From: an uncultured Bacillota bacterium
Lineage (GTDB): Bacteria > Bacillota_I > Bacilli_A > RF39 > UBA660
Assembly: GCA_945928335.1 (NCBI GenBank)
Contig: CAMENK010000009.1
Location: forward strand, 1 to 14,372
DNA: 14,372 nucleotides
Direction of reading: 5' to 3'
Shown here: positions 1 through 6,661 of the stretch, piece by piece
Position numbering within the stretch: the first letter of the stretch is position 1
How the letters are laid out: the number at the start of each line of letters is the position of its first letter
The notes under the pieces: generated by a model
The model's database searches: none
What the model was told of the DNA's origin: nothing
The model's input: the letters and a program-made list of their open reading frames with translations, nothing else
Made by a program: the position numbers and the translations under genes

Positions 1-1004
1 TTAGTCTAGGAATTGTACCTTTTAGTATTGGCAGTGATACAGGAGATTCAATAAGAAAACCAGCTTCTTACACTGGATGTGTTGGATATAAACCTACATA
101 CGGTCGTATTAGTAGATTTGGTTTATTTCCTTTTGCTTCAAGTTTAGATCACGTTGGGGTACTTACTAGAAATGTACATGATGCTGCATTAGTAACTGAT
201 GTTTTAAAAGGACAAGATAAATATGATATGACAACTTTGCCAGACGAAAACATAAACTATGTAGATAATCTAGATAATGATATAACTAATAAAAAGTTAT
301 TCTATATAAAAGAAATAGTAGATTATAACAATGCTAAAACCGAAGAAACTAAAGAAATATTAGATAAATTTTATGAAATGGTAGATAAATTAAGAAATCA
401 AGGTATTTCAATAGAAGAAGTAAGTTTTGATAAAAAACTATTAGAATGTTTATTTCCAACATATTTTATAATCTCTTGTGCAGAAGCTACAAGTAATAAT
501 AGTAACTTAACAGGACTAATATTTGGAAATAAAGTAAATGGTAATACTTCTGAAGAAATAATGTTTAATACTAGAACTAATGGATTCTCTGAAATGATTA
601 AAAGAAGATTTGTTATAGGTAGTTATATATTACAAAAAGAAAATCAAGAAAGATTATTTATAAATGCTAAAAGAGTGAGAAACTTAGTAGTTACTAAAAT
701 GAATGAACTATTTAAAACTTATGATGCTTTAATATTACCTGCATCTGGTGAAACAGCCCCTCTTATTGAAAGTGTTGATGTTAAAGATAAACTAAGTGAT
801 GAATACTTAATATTAGAAAATCACCTAGTAATTGGTAACTTTGGAGGATATCCTAGTATTACATTACCATTTATGCAAATAAATAAAATGCCTGTAGGAA
901 TAAATATTACATGCATGAGTAAAAATGACTCATTATGTCTTAATATTGCTAAAAAAGTAGAAGACTTAACAGGTTTAAAAGATTTAAAATGTGAGGTGAA
1001 ATAA
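1..1004 (+). CDS. gatA: Glutamyl/aspartyl-tRNA amidotransferase subunit A, 5'-truncated by window edge
   Basis: GatA is the amidase subunit of GatCAB. It frees ammonia from glutamine so that Glu-tRNA(Gln) or Asp-tRNA(Asn) can be amidated. The frame is open from base 3, leaving 333 residues of a family of roughly 480-490. About 150 N-terminal residues, including the catalytic Lys and the cis-Ser loop, lie outside the window. Visible amidase-signature features are GSDTGDSIRKP, whose Ser codon at 48-50 is the expected nucleophile, then YKPTYGRISRFG, FASSLDHVG and the C-terminal PVGINI block. The Met at base 228 is internal, because conserved GatA sequence lies upstream of it in frame. The stop abuts the gatB start, and gatB's ribosome site (GAGGTG) lies inside the last gatA codons, so translation is probably coupled. 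The middle part is divergent from the Bacillus form, as expected for a Mollicutes-like lineage. Confidence 0.95.
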   Translation, partial: SLGIVPFSIGSDTGDSIRKPASYTGCVGYKPTYGRISRFGLFPFASSLDHVGVLTRNVHDAALVTDVLKGQDKYDMTTLPDENINYVDNLDNDITNKKLFYIKEIVDYNNAKTEETKEILDKFYEMVDKLRNQGISIEEVSFDKKLLECLFPTYFIISCAEATSNNSNLTGLIFGNKVNGNTSEEIMFNTRTNGFSEMIKRRFVIGSYILQKENQERLFINAKRVRNLVVTKMNELFKTYDALILPASGETAPLIESVDVKDKLSDEYLILENHLVIGNFGGYPSITLPFMQINKMPVGINITCMSKNDSLCLNIAKKVEDLTGLKDLKCEVK

Positions 1005-2426
1005 ATGTATAAAACAGTAGTTGGTTTAGAAATTCATTGTGAACTTAATACTAAAACTAAAATGTTTAGTCCAAGTAAAAATGAATATACAATACATCCT
1101 AATAGAAATATAAGTGTAATAGATTTAGCTTTTCCAGGAATACTTCCTTTGCCTAATAAAGAAGCTATTAAAAAGACCTTAAAGTTAGCATTGGCTTTAA
1201 ATTGTCAAACTCCAGATGAAGTATTATTTGATAGAAAAAATTATTACTATGCAGATTTACCTAAAGGATATCAAATAACTCAAATGACTAAACCATTTGG
1301 TAGAAATGGATATTTATTAGTTGATGTAGATGGAGTAGAAAAGAAATTTACTATACATCAAATACATTTAGAAGAAGATTCTGCTAGTTTAGACCACTTT
1401 GATAACTATTCTTTAATAGATTACAACCGTGCAGGAAAATCACTTGTTGAAATAGTAACTGATCCAGTATTTAGTAATGAAAAGGAAGTAATTCTTTTCC
1501 TAGAATCTTTAAGAAATATTATTAAATACACAAATGTTTCTAATGCAAGTAGTGATAAAGGAGAACTAAGGGTAGATGTAAATATAAGTATGATGAAAGA
1601 TACAGATACTGAATTAGGTACTCGTGCAGAAATTAAAAATATAAACTCATTTAACAGTGTAAAAGAAACAATACTATATGAAATAGAAAGACAAAAAGAA
1701 ATTTTAATGAATGGTGGAAAAGTTAAACAAGAAACAAGAAGATGGGACGATACTAATAAAGTAACTGTTTCCATGAGAGAAAAAGTAGAAGCAATAGATT
1801 ATAAATATTATGTAGAACCTAACATTCCTAGTGTTAGAATAACTGAAGAATTTATAAAAGAAATAAAAGAATCTATTCCAGTATTACCATATGAAAGAGA
1901 AAAGAAATATATATGTTTAGGAGTACCAGTTAAAGATGCTAAAACATTAAGTAAACAAAAAGATATAAGTGATTTTTATGAAAAAGTTTTAGATTTAGGT
2001 ACCAATCCAAAAGAAGCATCTAACTGGATGACCACAAGACTATTAGGTTATCTAAATCAAAATAACTTAGAAATAAGTGAAATATATTTAAAACCAGAAA
2101 TGTTATATGACTTAGTTAATTTAATTGAAACAGGTAAAATAAGTTCTCAACAAGGTAAAGAAGTATTTACTTTAATTCTTGAAGAAAAGAAAACACCTTT
2201 AGAAATAATAAAAGAAAAAGGCATGGAACAAATAAGTGATCCTTCTGAAATAAGAAAAATAGTTAATGAAGTAATAGATGATAATCCTACTCAATTAGAA
2301 ACTTATAAAAGTGGTAAAACTAATATATTAGGTTTCTTTGTAGGACAAATACTAAAAAAGAGTGGGGGTAAAGCTAACCCAAGTTTAGTTAATCAAATAT
2401 TAAATGAAGAAATAAACAAAAGATAA
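1005..2426 (+). CDS. gatB: Aspartyl/glutamyl-tRNA amidotransferase subunit B
   Basis: GatB is the subunit of GatCAB that binds the mischarged tRNA, activates the acyl group with ATP and receives ammonia from GatA. The 473-residue product has the usual full length. Landmarks in order are GLEIHCEL (7-14), KMFSPS (19-24), FDRKNYYYADLPKGYQ (75-90), HLEEDSASL (121-129), DYNRAGKSLVEIVTDP (139-154), ELRVDVNIS (187-195), EIKNINSF (209-216), QETRRWD (242-248) and DYKYYVEPNIP (265-275). The last ~150 residues form the helical and YqeY-like tRNA-binding tail, ending in NPSLVNQILNEE. Small departures from the usual consensus are NRAGKS for NRAGxP and ELRVDVN for SLRCDAN; neither removes an obvious catalytic acid. 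The start ATG directly follows the gatA stop. Presence of this system suggests indirect Gln- or Asn-tRNA formation; that is inference, as the tRNA synthetases are not in view. Confidence 0.97.
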   Translation: MYKTVVGLEIHCELNTKTKMFSPSKNEYTIHPNRNISVIDLAFPGILPLPNKEAIKKTLKLALALNCQTPDEVLFDRKNYYYADLPKGYQITQMTKPFGRNGYLLVDVDGVEKKFTIHQIHLEEDSASLDHFDNYSLIDYNRAGKSLVEIVTDPVFSNEKEVILFLESLRNIIKYTNVSNASSDKGELRVDVNISMMKDTDTELGTRAEIKNINSFNSVKETILYEIERQKEILMNGGKVKQETRRWDDTNKVTVSMREKVEAIDYKYYVEPNIPSVRITEEFIKEIKESIPVLPYEREKKYICLGVPVKDAKTLSKQKDISDFYEKVLDLGTNPKEASNWMTTRLLGYLNQNNLEISEIYLKPEMLYDLVNLIETGKISSQQGKEVFTLILEEKKTPLEIIKEKGMEQISDPSEIRKIVNEVIDDNPTQLETYKSGKTNILGFFVGQILKKSGGKANPSLVNQILNEEINKR

Positions 2427-2431
2427 AAATA

Positions 2432-2460
2432 TACACAAATAATCATTAAAATGATAAAAT
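2432..2460 (+). promoter_or_regulatory. Candidate promoter for cca-dnaD-nth
   Basis: In the 59-base gatB-cca gap there is a -35-like TACACA (2432-2437), a 17-base spacer and an extended -10, TGA-TAAAAT (2452-2460). The spacer contains a 14-base inverted repeat, ATCATT-AA-AATGAT (2442-2455), which overlaps the -10. Transcription would start just before the strong AGGAGGT site at 2467-2473, giving a very short leader. AT-rich sequence yields such matches by chance, so read-through from gatB remains possible. Confidence 0.35.
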
Positions 2461-2485
2461 ATTTATAGGAGGTATTACCTAATAG

Positions 2486-3562
2486 ATGGATGGTTATATA
2501 AATATATTAAATAAAATTGAAAATAAAGGTTATGTTGCTTATATAGTTGGTGGATTTGTCAGAGACAAATTATTGAATATAGAAAGTAAGGATGTAGATA
2601 TTATCACAAATGCTACTCCTAAAGATTTATCTCATATATTTGAAAATCTAGTAACTTATGATGAATATGGAGCAGTAAAACTTCAATTAAATAATAACTT
2701 AGTTGATATTACTACTTTTAGATTAGAACTTTCATATAAAAATGGAAAACCAGATGAAGTTATATATACTAATAGTTTAGAAGAAGATATTAAAAGAAGA
2801 GATTTTACTATAAATACAATATGTATGAATAGTGAGGGAGAAATAATTGATATATTAGATGGAAAAAAAGATTTAGATAACAAGTTAATTAGAACTGTTA
2901 GAGAATCTAACATTGAATTTAAAGAAGATCCTTCTAGACTTATACGTGCATTAAGATTTATGAGTGTATTAGATTTTAAATTAGATCAGGATATAATTGA
3001 CTACATGGTTAAAAATAAAGAAGAGTTTAGAAGAATAAATTTTAATAAAAAGAAAGAAGAATTAGATAAATTATTTTCTTCTAAAAAAGTTTCTAAATTT
3101 ATGAATTTTATCAAAGATTATGGTCTAGAAGAATATATAGGTATTAAATCAAATAATTATAAAGAAACATCATATGTAATAGGTGCATGGAGTCAATTAG
3201 AAGTAGATGATACTATTAAATTTACTAAATTAGAAAAAGAACAAATAAATAAAGTTAAAAATTTAGTTAATAAAGGTTCAATAAATAAAAGAGATATTTA
3301 TAAGAATGGTATATATATTAGTTTAATAGCCTCTGATATATTAGGTATTGATCAAAAAGAAATAAATGAAATATATAAAAATTTACCAATAAAAAGTACT
3401 ATAGATATTGATATTGAAAGTAATGAAATATTAGAAATATTAAATATTAAACCAGGTAAAAGATTAGGTATAACTTATAAAATATTAGAAAACTTAATAC
3501 TAGAAGGCAAACTAGAAAACAATAAAGAAAGTATAAAAAATAAACTTAATGAATTGAGGTAA
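2486..3562 (+). CDS. cca: CCA-adding tRNA nucleotidyltransferase (class II, poly(A) polymerase family)
   Basis: This enzyme adds or repairs the 3' CCA of tRNAs without a nucleic-acid template. The 358-residue product is a little shorter than the Bacillus enzyme (~400). Motif A is GGFVRD (22-27) with the metal-binding DVD (36-38). Motif B is RRDFTIN (104-110). The nucleotide-selecting motif D is EDPSR (147-151), whose Glu/Asp/Arg pattern favours CCA addition over poly(A) polymerase. The helical C-terminal part ends with a PGKRLG-type motif. The start is fixed: the codon just before ATG 2486 is TAG in the same frame, and AGGAGGT lies 12 bases upstream, a slightly long spacing. There is no HD phosphohydrolase domain. 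dnaD begins 6 bases after the stop, so the three genes likely share a transcript. Confidence 0.9.
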   Translation: MDGYINILNKIENKGYVAYIVGGFVRDKLLNIESKDVDIITNATPKDLSHIFENLVTYDEYGAVKLQLNNNLVDITTFRLELSYKNGKPDEVIYTNSLEEDIKRRDFTINTICMNSEGEIIDILDGKKDLDNKLIRTVRESNIEFKEDPSRLIRALRFMSVLDFKLDQDIIDYMVKNKEEFRRINFNKKKEELDKLFSSKKVSKFMNFIKDYGLEEYIGIKSNNYKETSYVIGAWSQLEVDDTIKFTKLEKEQINKVKNLVNKGSINKRDIYKNGIYISLIASDILGIDQKEINEIYKNLPIKSTIDIDIESNEILEILNIKPGKRLGITYKILENLILEGKLENNKESIKNKLNELR

Positions 3563-3568
3563 TATAAG

Positions 3569-4168
3569 ATGAAAGATATGAAAAACTTATTTAAAGAAAA
3601 TGGTTTTATAATAAATCCATATGTATTAAAAAATATTAAAAATTTAAATCTTACTTTAAATGAGTTTTTACTTATACTTTATTTTATAAATATTAAAGAT
3701 ATTTTAGATTTAGAAAATATTGAAAAAATTATAGGATTAAATCCTGAAGAAATATTAAACACTTATAGTGATTTAATAAATAAAGGTATAATAAATATAA
3801 TTGTCACTAAAGAAAATGGTAAAGTTAATGAAAGTATTAGTTTGGATATGTTTTATGATAAATTAATAATGAGTAATAAAGAAGAAAAGAAAGATATAGA
3901 TATATTTGAATGTTTTGAAAATGAATTTGGTAGAAGTTTAAGTCCAATTGAATATGAAACTATAAGTAATTGGTTAAATAATGGTGTTAGTGAAGATATA
4001 ATTAAAGGTGCGCTTAAAGAAGCAGTTATAAATGGCGTTTCTAATTTAAGATATATAGATAAAATTATATATGAGTGGACTAAAAAAGGTAATAAACCTA
4101 AAGAAAGTGAAGAAGAATATAAACCATTATTTGATTATAATTGGCTTGATGGTGAAGACTATGAATAA
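3569..4168 (+). CDS. dnaD: DnaD-domain replication initiation/restart protein
   Basis: The product is a Firmicutes-type DnaD, which acts with DnaA, DnaB and the DnaI loader to open DNA and bring the replicative helicase to origins or stalled forks. It has 199 residues. Residues ~13-105 fit the N-terminal winged-helix oligomerisation domain, with the LTLNEFLLILYF helix and SLDMFYDKL at its end. After a Lys/Glu-rich linker, residues ~112-172 form the DnaB2 domain: FENEFGRSLSP (116-126) and the ssDNA-binding YxxxIxxxW signature as YIDKIIYEW (162-170). The start ATG follows GAGGT, which lies in the last codons of cca. An in-frame ATG three codons later cannot be excluded. The 3' end overlaps nth by 8 bases; dnaD-nth is also a neighbour pair in Bacillus subtilis, which supports both identifications. 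Confidence 0.9.
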   Translation: MKDMKNLFKENGFIINPYVLKNIKNLNLTLNEFLLILYFINIKDILDLENIEKIIGLNPEEILNTYSDLINKGIINIIVTKENGKVNESISLDMFYDKLIMSNKEEKKDIDIFECFENEFGRSLSPIEYETISNWLNNGVSEDIIKGALKEAVINGVSNLRYIDKIIYEWTKKGNKPKESEEEYKPLFDYNWLDGEDYE

Positions 4169-4787
4169 AGAAGAAATAATTTTAAATGAATTAGATAATT
4201 TATTTCCTAATCCTAAATGTGAACTAGAGTATAATAAGGACTATGAATTACTGTTAGCAACAATGTTAAGTGCGCAGACTACTGATAAAAGAGTAAATAT
4301 GGTTACTAGACCTTTATTTAAAAAATATAATACATTAGATAAATTAGATAAATTAACACTAAAAGAAGTCGAAGAAAATATTAAAACTATAGGAATGTAT
4401 AAACAAAAAGCAAAACATTTTAAATCTATAGTACATGATTTAATTGAAATAGGTGGTTATGTTCCTAATGATAGAGAAGTCTTAATGAAAATGAGTGGAA
4501 TAGGAAGAAAAACTATAAATGTAGTATTGTCTAATTTATATAATGAACCATGTATAGCAGTTGATACTCATGTCAACAGAGTATCAAAAAGATTAGGACT
4601 AGCTAAAGAAAATGATGATGTTTTAAAAGTTGAAAATAAATTAATGAAAAAATTTCCTAAAAATAAATGGAGTAGACTACATCATCAATTAGTTTTATTT
4701 GGAAGATACAAATGCAAAGCTAAAAATCCAGATTGTAGCAATTGTCCATTTCAACTTTTTTGTAAATACTATAAAAAAAACTTATAA
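4161..4787 (+). CDS. nth: Endonuclease III, DNA glycosylase/AP lyase
   Basis: Nth removes oxidised pyrimidines and nicks the abasic site by beta-elimination in base-excision repair. From ATG 4161 the product has 208 residues, close to the Bacillus length. The helix-hairpin-helix is MSGIGRKTINVV (111-122) with catalytic Lys117. The conserved Asp is D135 in VDTHVNRV. The 4Fe-4S loop is complete: Cys185, Cys192, Cys195 and Cys201, spaced C-x6-C-x2-C-x5-C. The frame is open upstream, with Met codons at 4071 and 4149, but the extra residues match nothing in the family and would overlap dnaD more deeply. GGTGA just before 4161 also favours this start. The 8-base overlap with dnaD suggests translational coupling. 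The gene ends at a strong hairpin shared with the convergent lipoprotein gene. Confidence 0.95.
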   Translation: MNKEEIILNELDNLFPNPKCELEYNKDYELLLATMLSAQTTDKRVNMVTRPLFKKYNTLDKLDKLTLKEVEENIKTIGMYKQKAKHFKSIVHDLIEIGGYVPNDREVLMKMSGIGRKTINVVLSNLYNEPCIAVDTHVNRVSKRLGLAKENDDVLKVENKLMKKFPKNKWSRLHHQLVLFGRYKCKAKNPDCSNCPFQLFCKYYKKNL

Positions 4788-4818
4788 TATAAATAAATGA
4801 TAGAACAACAAATTAGAA

Positions 4819-4851
4819 AAAAACAGAGCTTATCTAAAAAGTTCTGTTTTT
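4819..4851. terminator. Bidirectional Rho-independent terminator between nth and the lipoprotein gene
   Basis: The arms AAAAACAGAGC (4819-4829) and GTTCTGTTTTT (4841-4851) form an 11-bp stem with one G-U pair and an 11-base loop. On the plus strand the right arm ends in a T run followed by AATTTT. On the minus strand the left arm gives a run of seven T (4823-4817). It can therefore end both nth and the convergent yidD-lipoprotein transcript. The loop and right arm lie inside the last seven codons plus stop of the minus-strand gene. Confidence 0.8.
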
Positions 4852-5687
4852 AATTTTGTAATATTATTTTCCATAATAGTCAAATAATTATCGTTATTTT
4901 TTCTTTCTTCATCGGTAATAGTAAACATAGTTTCTATCTCTAATTCTTCTAATTTATATCCGCTTACTATATTGGAAATTTCTTCATTTAATGTACTATT
5001 AGTAGTTTTATAAATATATTTTATATCTCCACTATTTATAAGATTTTTAGCTTCATTTAAATTCTTAGTATAATCAGGATTATCACTATCTACTGATAAA
5101 ACTTTAATATTATATTTACTTAAGAATAATAATGTATCATCATTAACTAAAATAGTATTTCTACTAGCATTTTTACCCATTAAAGTTAAATCTACATCTA
5201 TTTCACTTATTTTAATTTTTAAATCTGAATAAGCATCTTCAATACTATTTTTATTATAAACATTATCATCAAATTCTTTTAAATTATTTTTAATATTTCT
5301 AGCTAGCATAAGTGCATTTGAAGGATCTAACCATAACTCAGCAATATCATATTTATAATTCACACCTTTAGTCGCATCTAATATTCTTAATTCAGAATTT
5401 TCATTTATTAAATCTACTGCTAAATCTATTTCTTTTTTTAAACTTGTATAGACAAAAATATCAGAGTTACTATAAATAGACTTTTGCTTATCAGTAGGAC
5501 TATAACTTGTTAAATCGGCACTACTAGGATAAATTGAATTTACTGTACTATAATCTCCGTATAAATAATCAGTAAAATATTCAATTGGATAAAAAGTTGT
5601 GTAAATGGTAATATCTTCCTTACTATTACTAAAACTACAACCAGTAACTAATAATAAACTAAACAAACACAAAAATAATTTTTTCAT
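4830..5687 (-). CDS. TroA/ZnuA-like solute-binding lipoprotein without histidines
   Basis: The 285-residue product begins with a signal peptide and lipobox (LVTGC, lipidated Cys17), so it should sit on the outer face of the membrane. The fold pattern matches cluster A-I metal-binding proteins of ABC importers: TIYTTFYPIEYFTDYL near the N-terminus, SDIFVYTSLKKE (75-86), LWLDPSNALMLARNI (118-132), LVNDDTLLFLSKYNIKVLSVD (in 180-200), and NDNYLTIMENNITKL at the C-terminus. In known members three His plus one acid bind Zn or Mn. Here the equivalent places read as Thr60, Glu117, Asp183 and perhaps Glu252, and the whole protein has no His. It may bind another ligand, bind metal through acids, or serve another role. 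No ABC permease or ATPase gene is adjacent. The start overlaps the yidD stop (ATGA), implying coupling. The family assignment is moderately sure; the substrate is unknown. Confidence 0.75.
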   Translation of the reverse strand: MKKLFLCLFSLLLVTGCSFSNSKEDITIYTTFYPIEYFTDYLYGDYSTVNSIYPSSADLTSYSPTDKQKSIYSNSDIFVYTSLKKEIDLAVDLINENSELRILDATKGVNYKYDIAELWLDPSNALMLARNIKNNLKEFDDNVYNKNSIEDAYSDLKIKISEIDVDLTLMGKNASRNTILVNDDTLLFLSKYNIKVLSVDSDNPDYTKNLNEAKNLINSGDIKYIYKTTNSTLNEEISNIVSGYKLEELEIETMFTITDEERKNNDNYLTIMENNITKLKTELFR

Positions 5688-5905
5688 TCTTTCTCCTTTT
5701 TAGGAACCATATCCACACTAACTTTCCTAAATGGATGGCACCTCATTATTCTTTTTATTGATAAGTATGTTCCCTTAAAAGCTCCATAAGTTTCAATAGC
5801 TTCTTTAGCATATTCACTACAAGTAGGTATAAATTTACAACCATAGTGAGAATGAAGAGGAGTTTTTTGATATAATTCTATGAATTTAATTAGTATTTTT
5901 TTCAT
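5684..5905 (-). CDS. yidD: Membrane protein insertion efficiency factor YidD
   Basis: YidD is a small membrane-associated protein thought to assist YidC-dependent insertion of inner-membrane proteins. The 73-residue product has the family core: an amphipathic, Lys-rich N-terminus (KKILIKFIELYQ), the Cys-containing YGCKFIPTCSEYAKEAI (21-37), then GAFKGTYLSIKRIMRCHPF (41-59), with Cys23, Cys29 and Cys56 conserved. The family usually sits beside rnpA and yidC near the origin. Here it instead leads a two-gene unit with a lipoprotein gene, overlapping it by four bases. Stop is TGA; reading TGA as Trp would only append a short non-family tail. The Shine-Dalgarno match is poor (GATGAG close to the start), but no better in-frame start gives the family N-terminus. 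Confidence 0.92.
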   Translation of the reverse strand: MKKILIKFIELYQKTPLHSHYGCKFIPTCSEYAKEAIETYGAFKGTYLSIKRIMRCHPFRKVSVDMVPKKEKE

Positions 5906-5919
5906 ATCTCATCAAACTT

Positions 5920-5949
5920 ATTATACTAATAACTAGACTAATTTTTCAA
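5920..5949 (-). promoter_or_regulatory. Promoter for yidD-lipoprotein unit
   Basis: Read on the minus strand, TTGAAA (5949-5944) is followed after 18 bases by a perfect TATAAT (5925-5920), 14 bases before the yidD start codon. The -35 overlaps the left arm of the inverted repeat TCAAGA-N5-TCTTGA at 5946-5962. The predicted leader is only about 8 bases, which fits the weak ribosome site. Confidence 0.6.
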
Positions 5950-5962
5950 GAGTTTTTCTTGA
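5946..5962. repeat. Inverted repeat in the divergent promoter region
   Basis: TCAAGA (5946-5951), GTTTT, TCTTGA (5957-5962): a perfect 6-bp inverted repeat with a 5-base centre. It overlaps the minus-strand -35 and ends 4 bases before the proposed plus-strand -35. The position suits an operator, but its size makes chance occurrence in AT-rich DNA quite possible. Confidence 0.35.
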
Positions 5963-5966
5963 TTTA

Positions 5967-5995
5967 TAGACTTTTACTGAGAAATTTAGTACAAT
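5967..5995 (+). promoter_or_regulatory. Candidate promoter for rnc-smc
   Basis: TAGACT (5967-5972), a 17-base spacer and TACAAT (5990-5995) give a good -35/-10 pair 15 bases before the rnc ATG. It is divergent from the yidD promoter, with the two -35 elements 17 bases apart. Confidence 0.45.
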
Positions 5996-6010
5996 TAAAT
6001 TGGTGATAGT

Positions 6011-6658
6011 ATGGAAACTTTAAAGAAATATGGTATAGATTTAACTAATAGTAAACTCCTTAATACAGCACTTACACATACATCATATGCCAATGAGCAT
6101 GAATGTACTTCATATGAAAGATTAGAGTTTTTAGGTGATGCAGTTTTAGAATATGTCACTAGTGATTATATGTATAAAACTAAACTTTATAATGAAGGTG
6201 AAATGAGCAAAAAAAGAAGCTTATATGTATGTGAAAATGCTTTATATGAATATGCTAAAGATATAGATTTAAAATCTTATATTAAATTAGGTAACGGTAT
6301 AAAAGAAGCTAATAAAACGGTGATTGCTGATGTTTTTGAAGCAGTTGTTGCAGTTATATATTTAGAACTTGGTATGGATAAAGTTAAAGAATTTTTTGAA
6401 AGATTAATCGTACCTTACATAGAAAGTAATGTTGATTTTTTAATGGACTATAAAAGTACATTACAAGAACTTATTCAAACTGAACAAAAAAGTGTAGAAT
6501 ATAACTTAATAAAAGAAGGTGGTCCAGCACATAAAAAGTTTTTTATAGTAGAAGTTGTTATAGATGGAATGGTTTATGGAACTGGAAAAGGTGGCTCTAA
6601 AAAAGAAGCTGAACAACATGCTGCCAAAGAGGCTATAAAAAAATGCATAAGGAGTTAA
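6011..6658 (+). CDS. rnc: Ribonuclease III
   Basis: RNase III cuts double-stranded RNA, processing rRNA precursors and structured mRNAs. The 215-residue product is slightly shorter than usual (~225-250). The nuclease domain has the signature ERLEFLGDAVL (36-46). The expected metal-binding acids are Glu39, Asp43, Asp107 and Glu110, the last two in IADVFEAVVAVIYLELG. Residues ~148-213 form the dsRNA-binding domain, with GPAHKKFFIVEV and GKGGSKKEAEQHAAKEAI. The ATG at 6011 is preceded by GGTGA at a short spacing. smc starts 3 bases after the stop, with its AGGAG site inside the end of rnc. rnc-smc is a widely conserved Firmicutes pair. Confidence 0.96.
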   Translation: METLKKYGIDLTNSKLLNTALTHTSYANEHECTSYERLEFLGDAVLEYVTSDYMYKTKLYNEGEMSKKRSLYVCENALYEYAKDIDLKSYIKLGNGIKEANKTVIADVFEAVVAVIYLELGMDKVKEFFERLIVPYIESNVDFLMDYKSTLQELIQTEQKSVEYNLIKEGGPAHKKFFIVEVVIDGMVYGTGKGGSKKEAEQHAAKEAIKKCIRS

Positions 6659-6661
6659 GAC

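Noticed and set aside
39..59. GatA GDS in place of GGS at the nucleophile as a possible inactivating change
   Set aside because: The amidase signature allows any residue just before the catalytic Ser (D-x-G-x-S-I-R-x-P), and the rest of the motif is intact.
228..1004. Reading gatA as a short gene starting at ATG 228
   Set aside because: Conserved GatA sequence, including the catalytic GSDTGDSIRKP region, continues in frame upstream to base 3, so the gene is cut by the window edge and the Met is internal.
1421..1774. Minus-strand frames inside gatB, cca, smc and dxs (e.g. 1421-1774, 2683-2913, 6655-6858, 8920-9189, 9592-9789, 10543-10734)
   Set aside because: Each is opposite a well-supported conserved gene and shows only low-complexity Ser/Leu/Ile content expected from the reverse complement of AT-rich codons.
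4071..4160. Upstream starts for nth (ATG 4071 or 4149)
   Set aside because: The extra residues are the out-of-frame reading of dnaD, match nothing in Nth, and the start at 4161 gives the family length and N-terminus.
4334..4360. Tandem TTAGATAAA repeat in nth
   Set aside because: Two copies encode LDKLDK within the ordinary protein; this is chance in AT-rich coding sequence rather than a repeat element.
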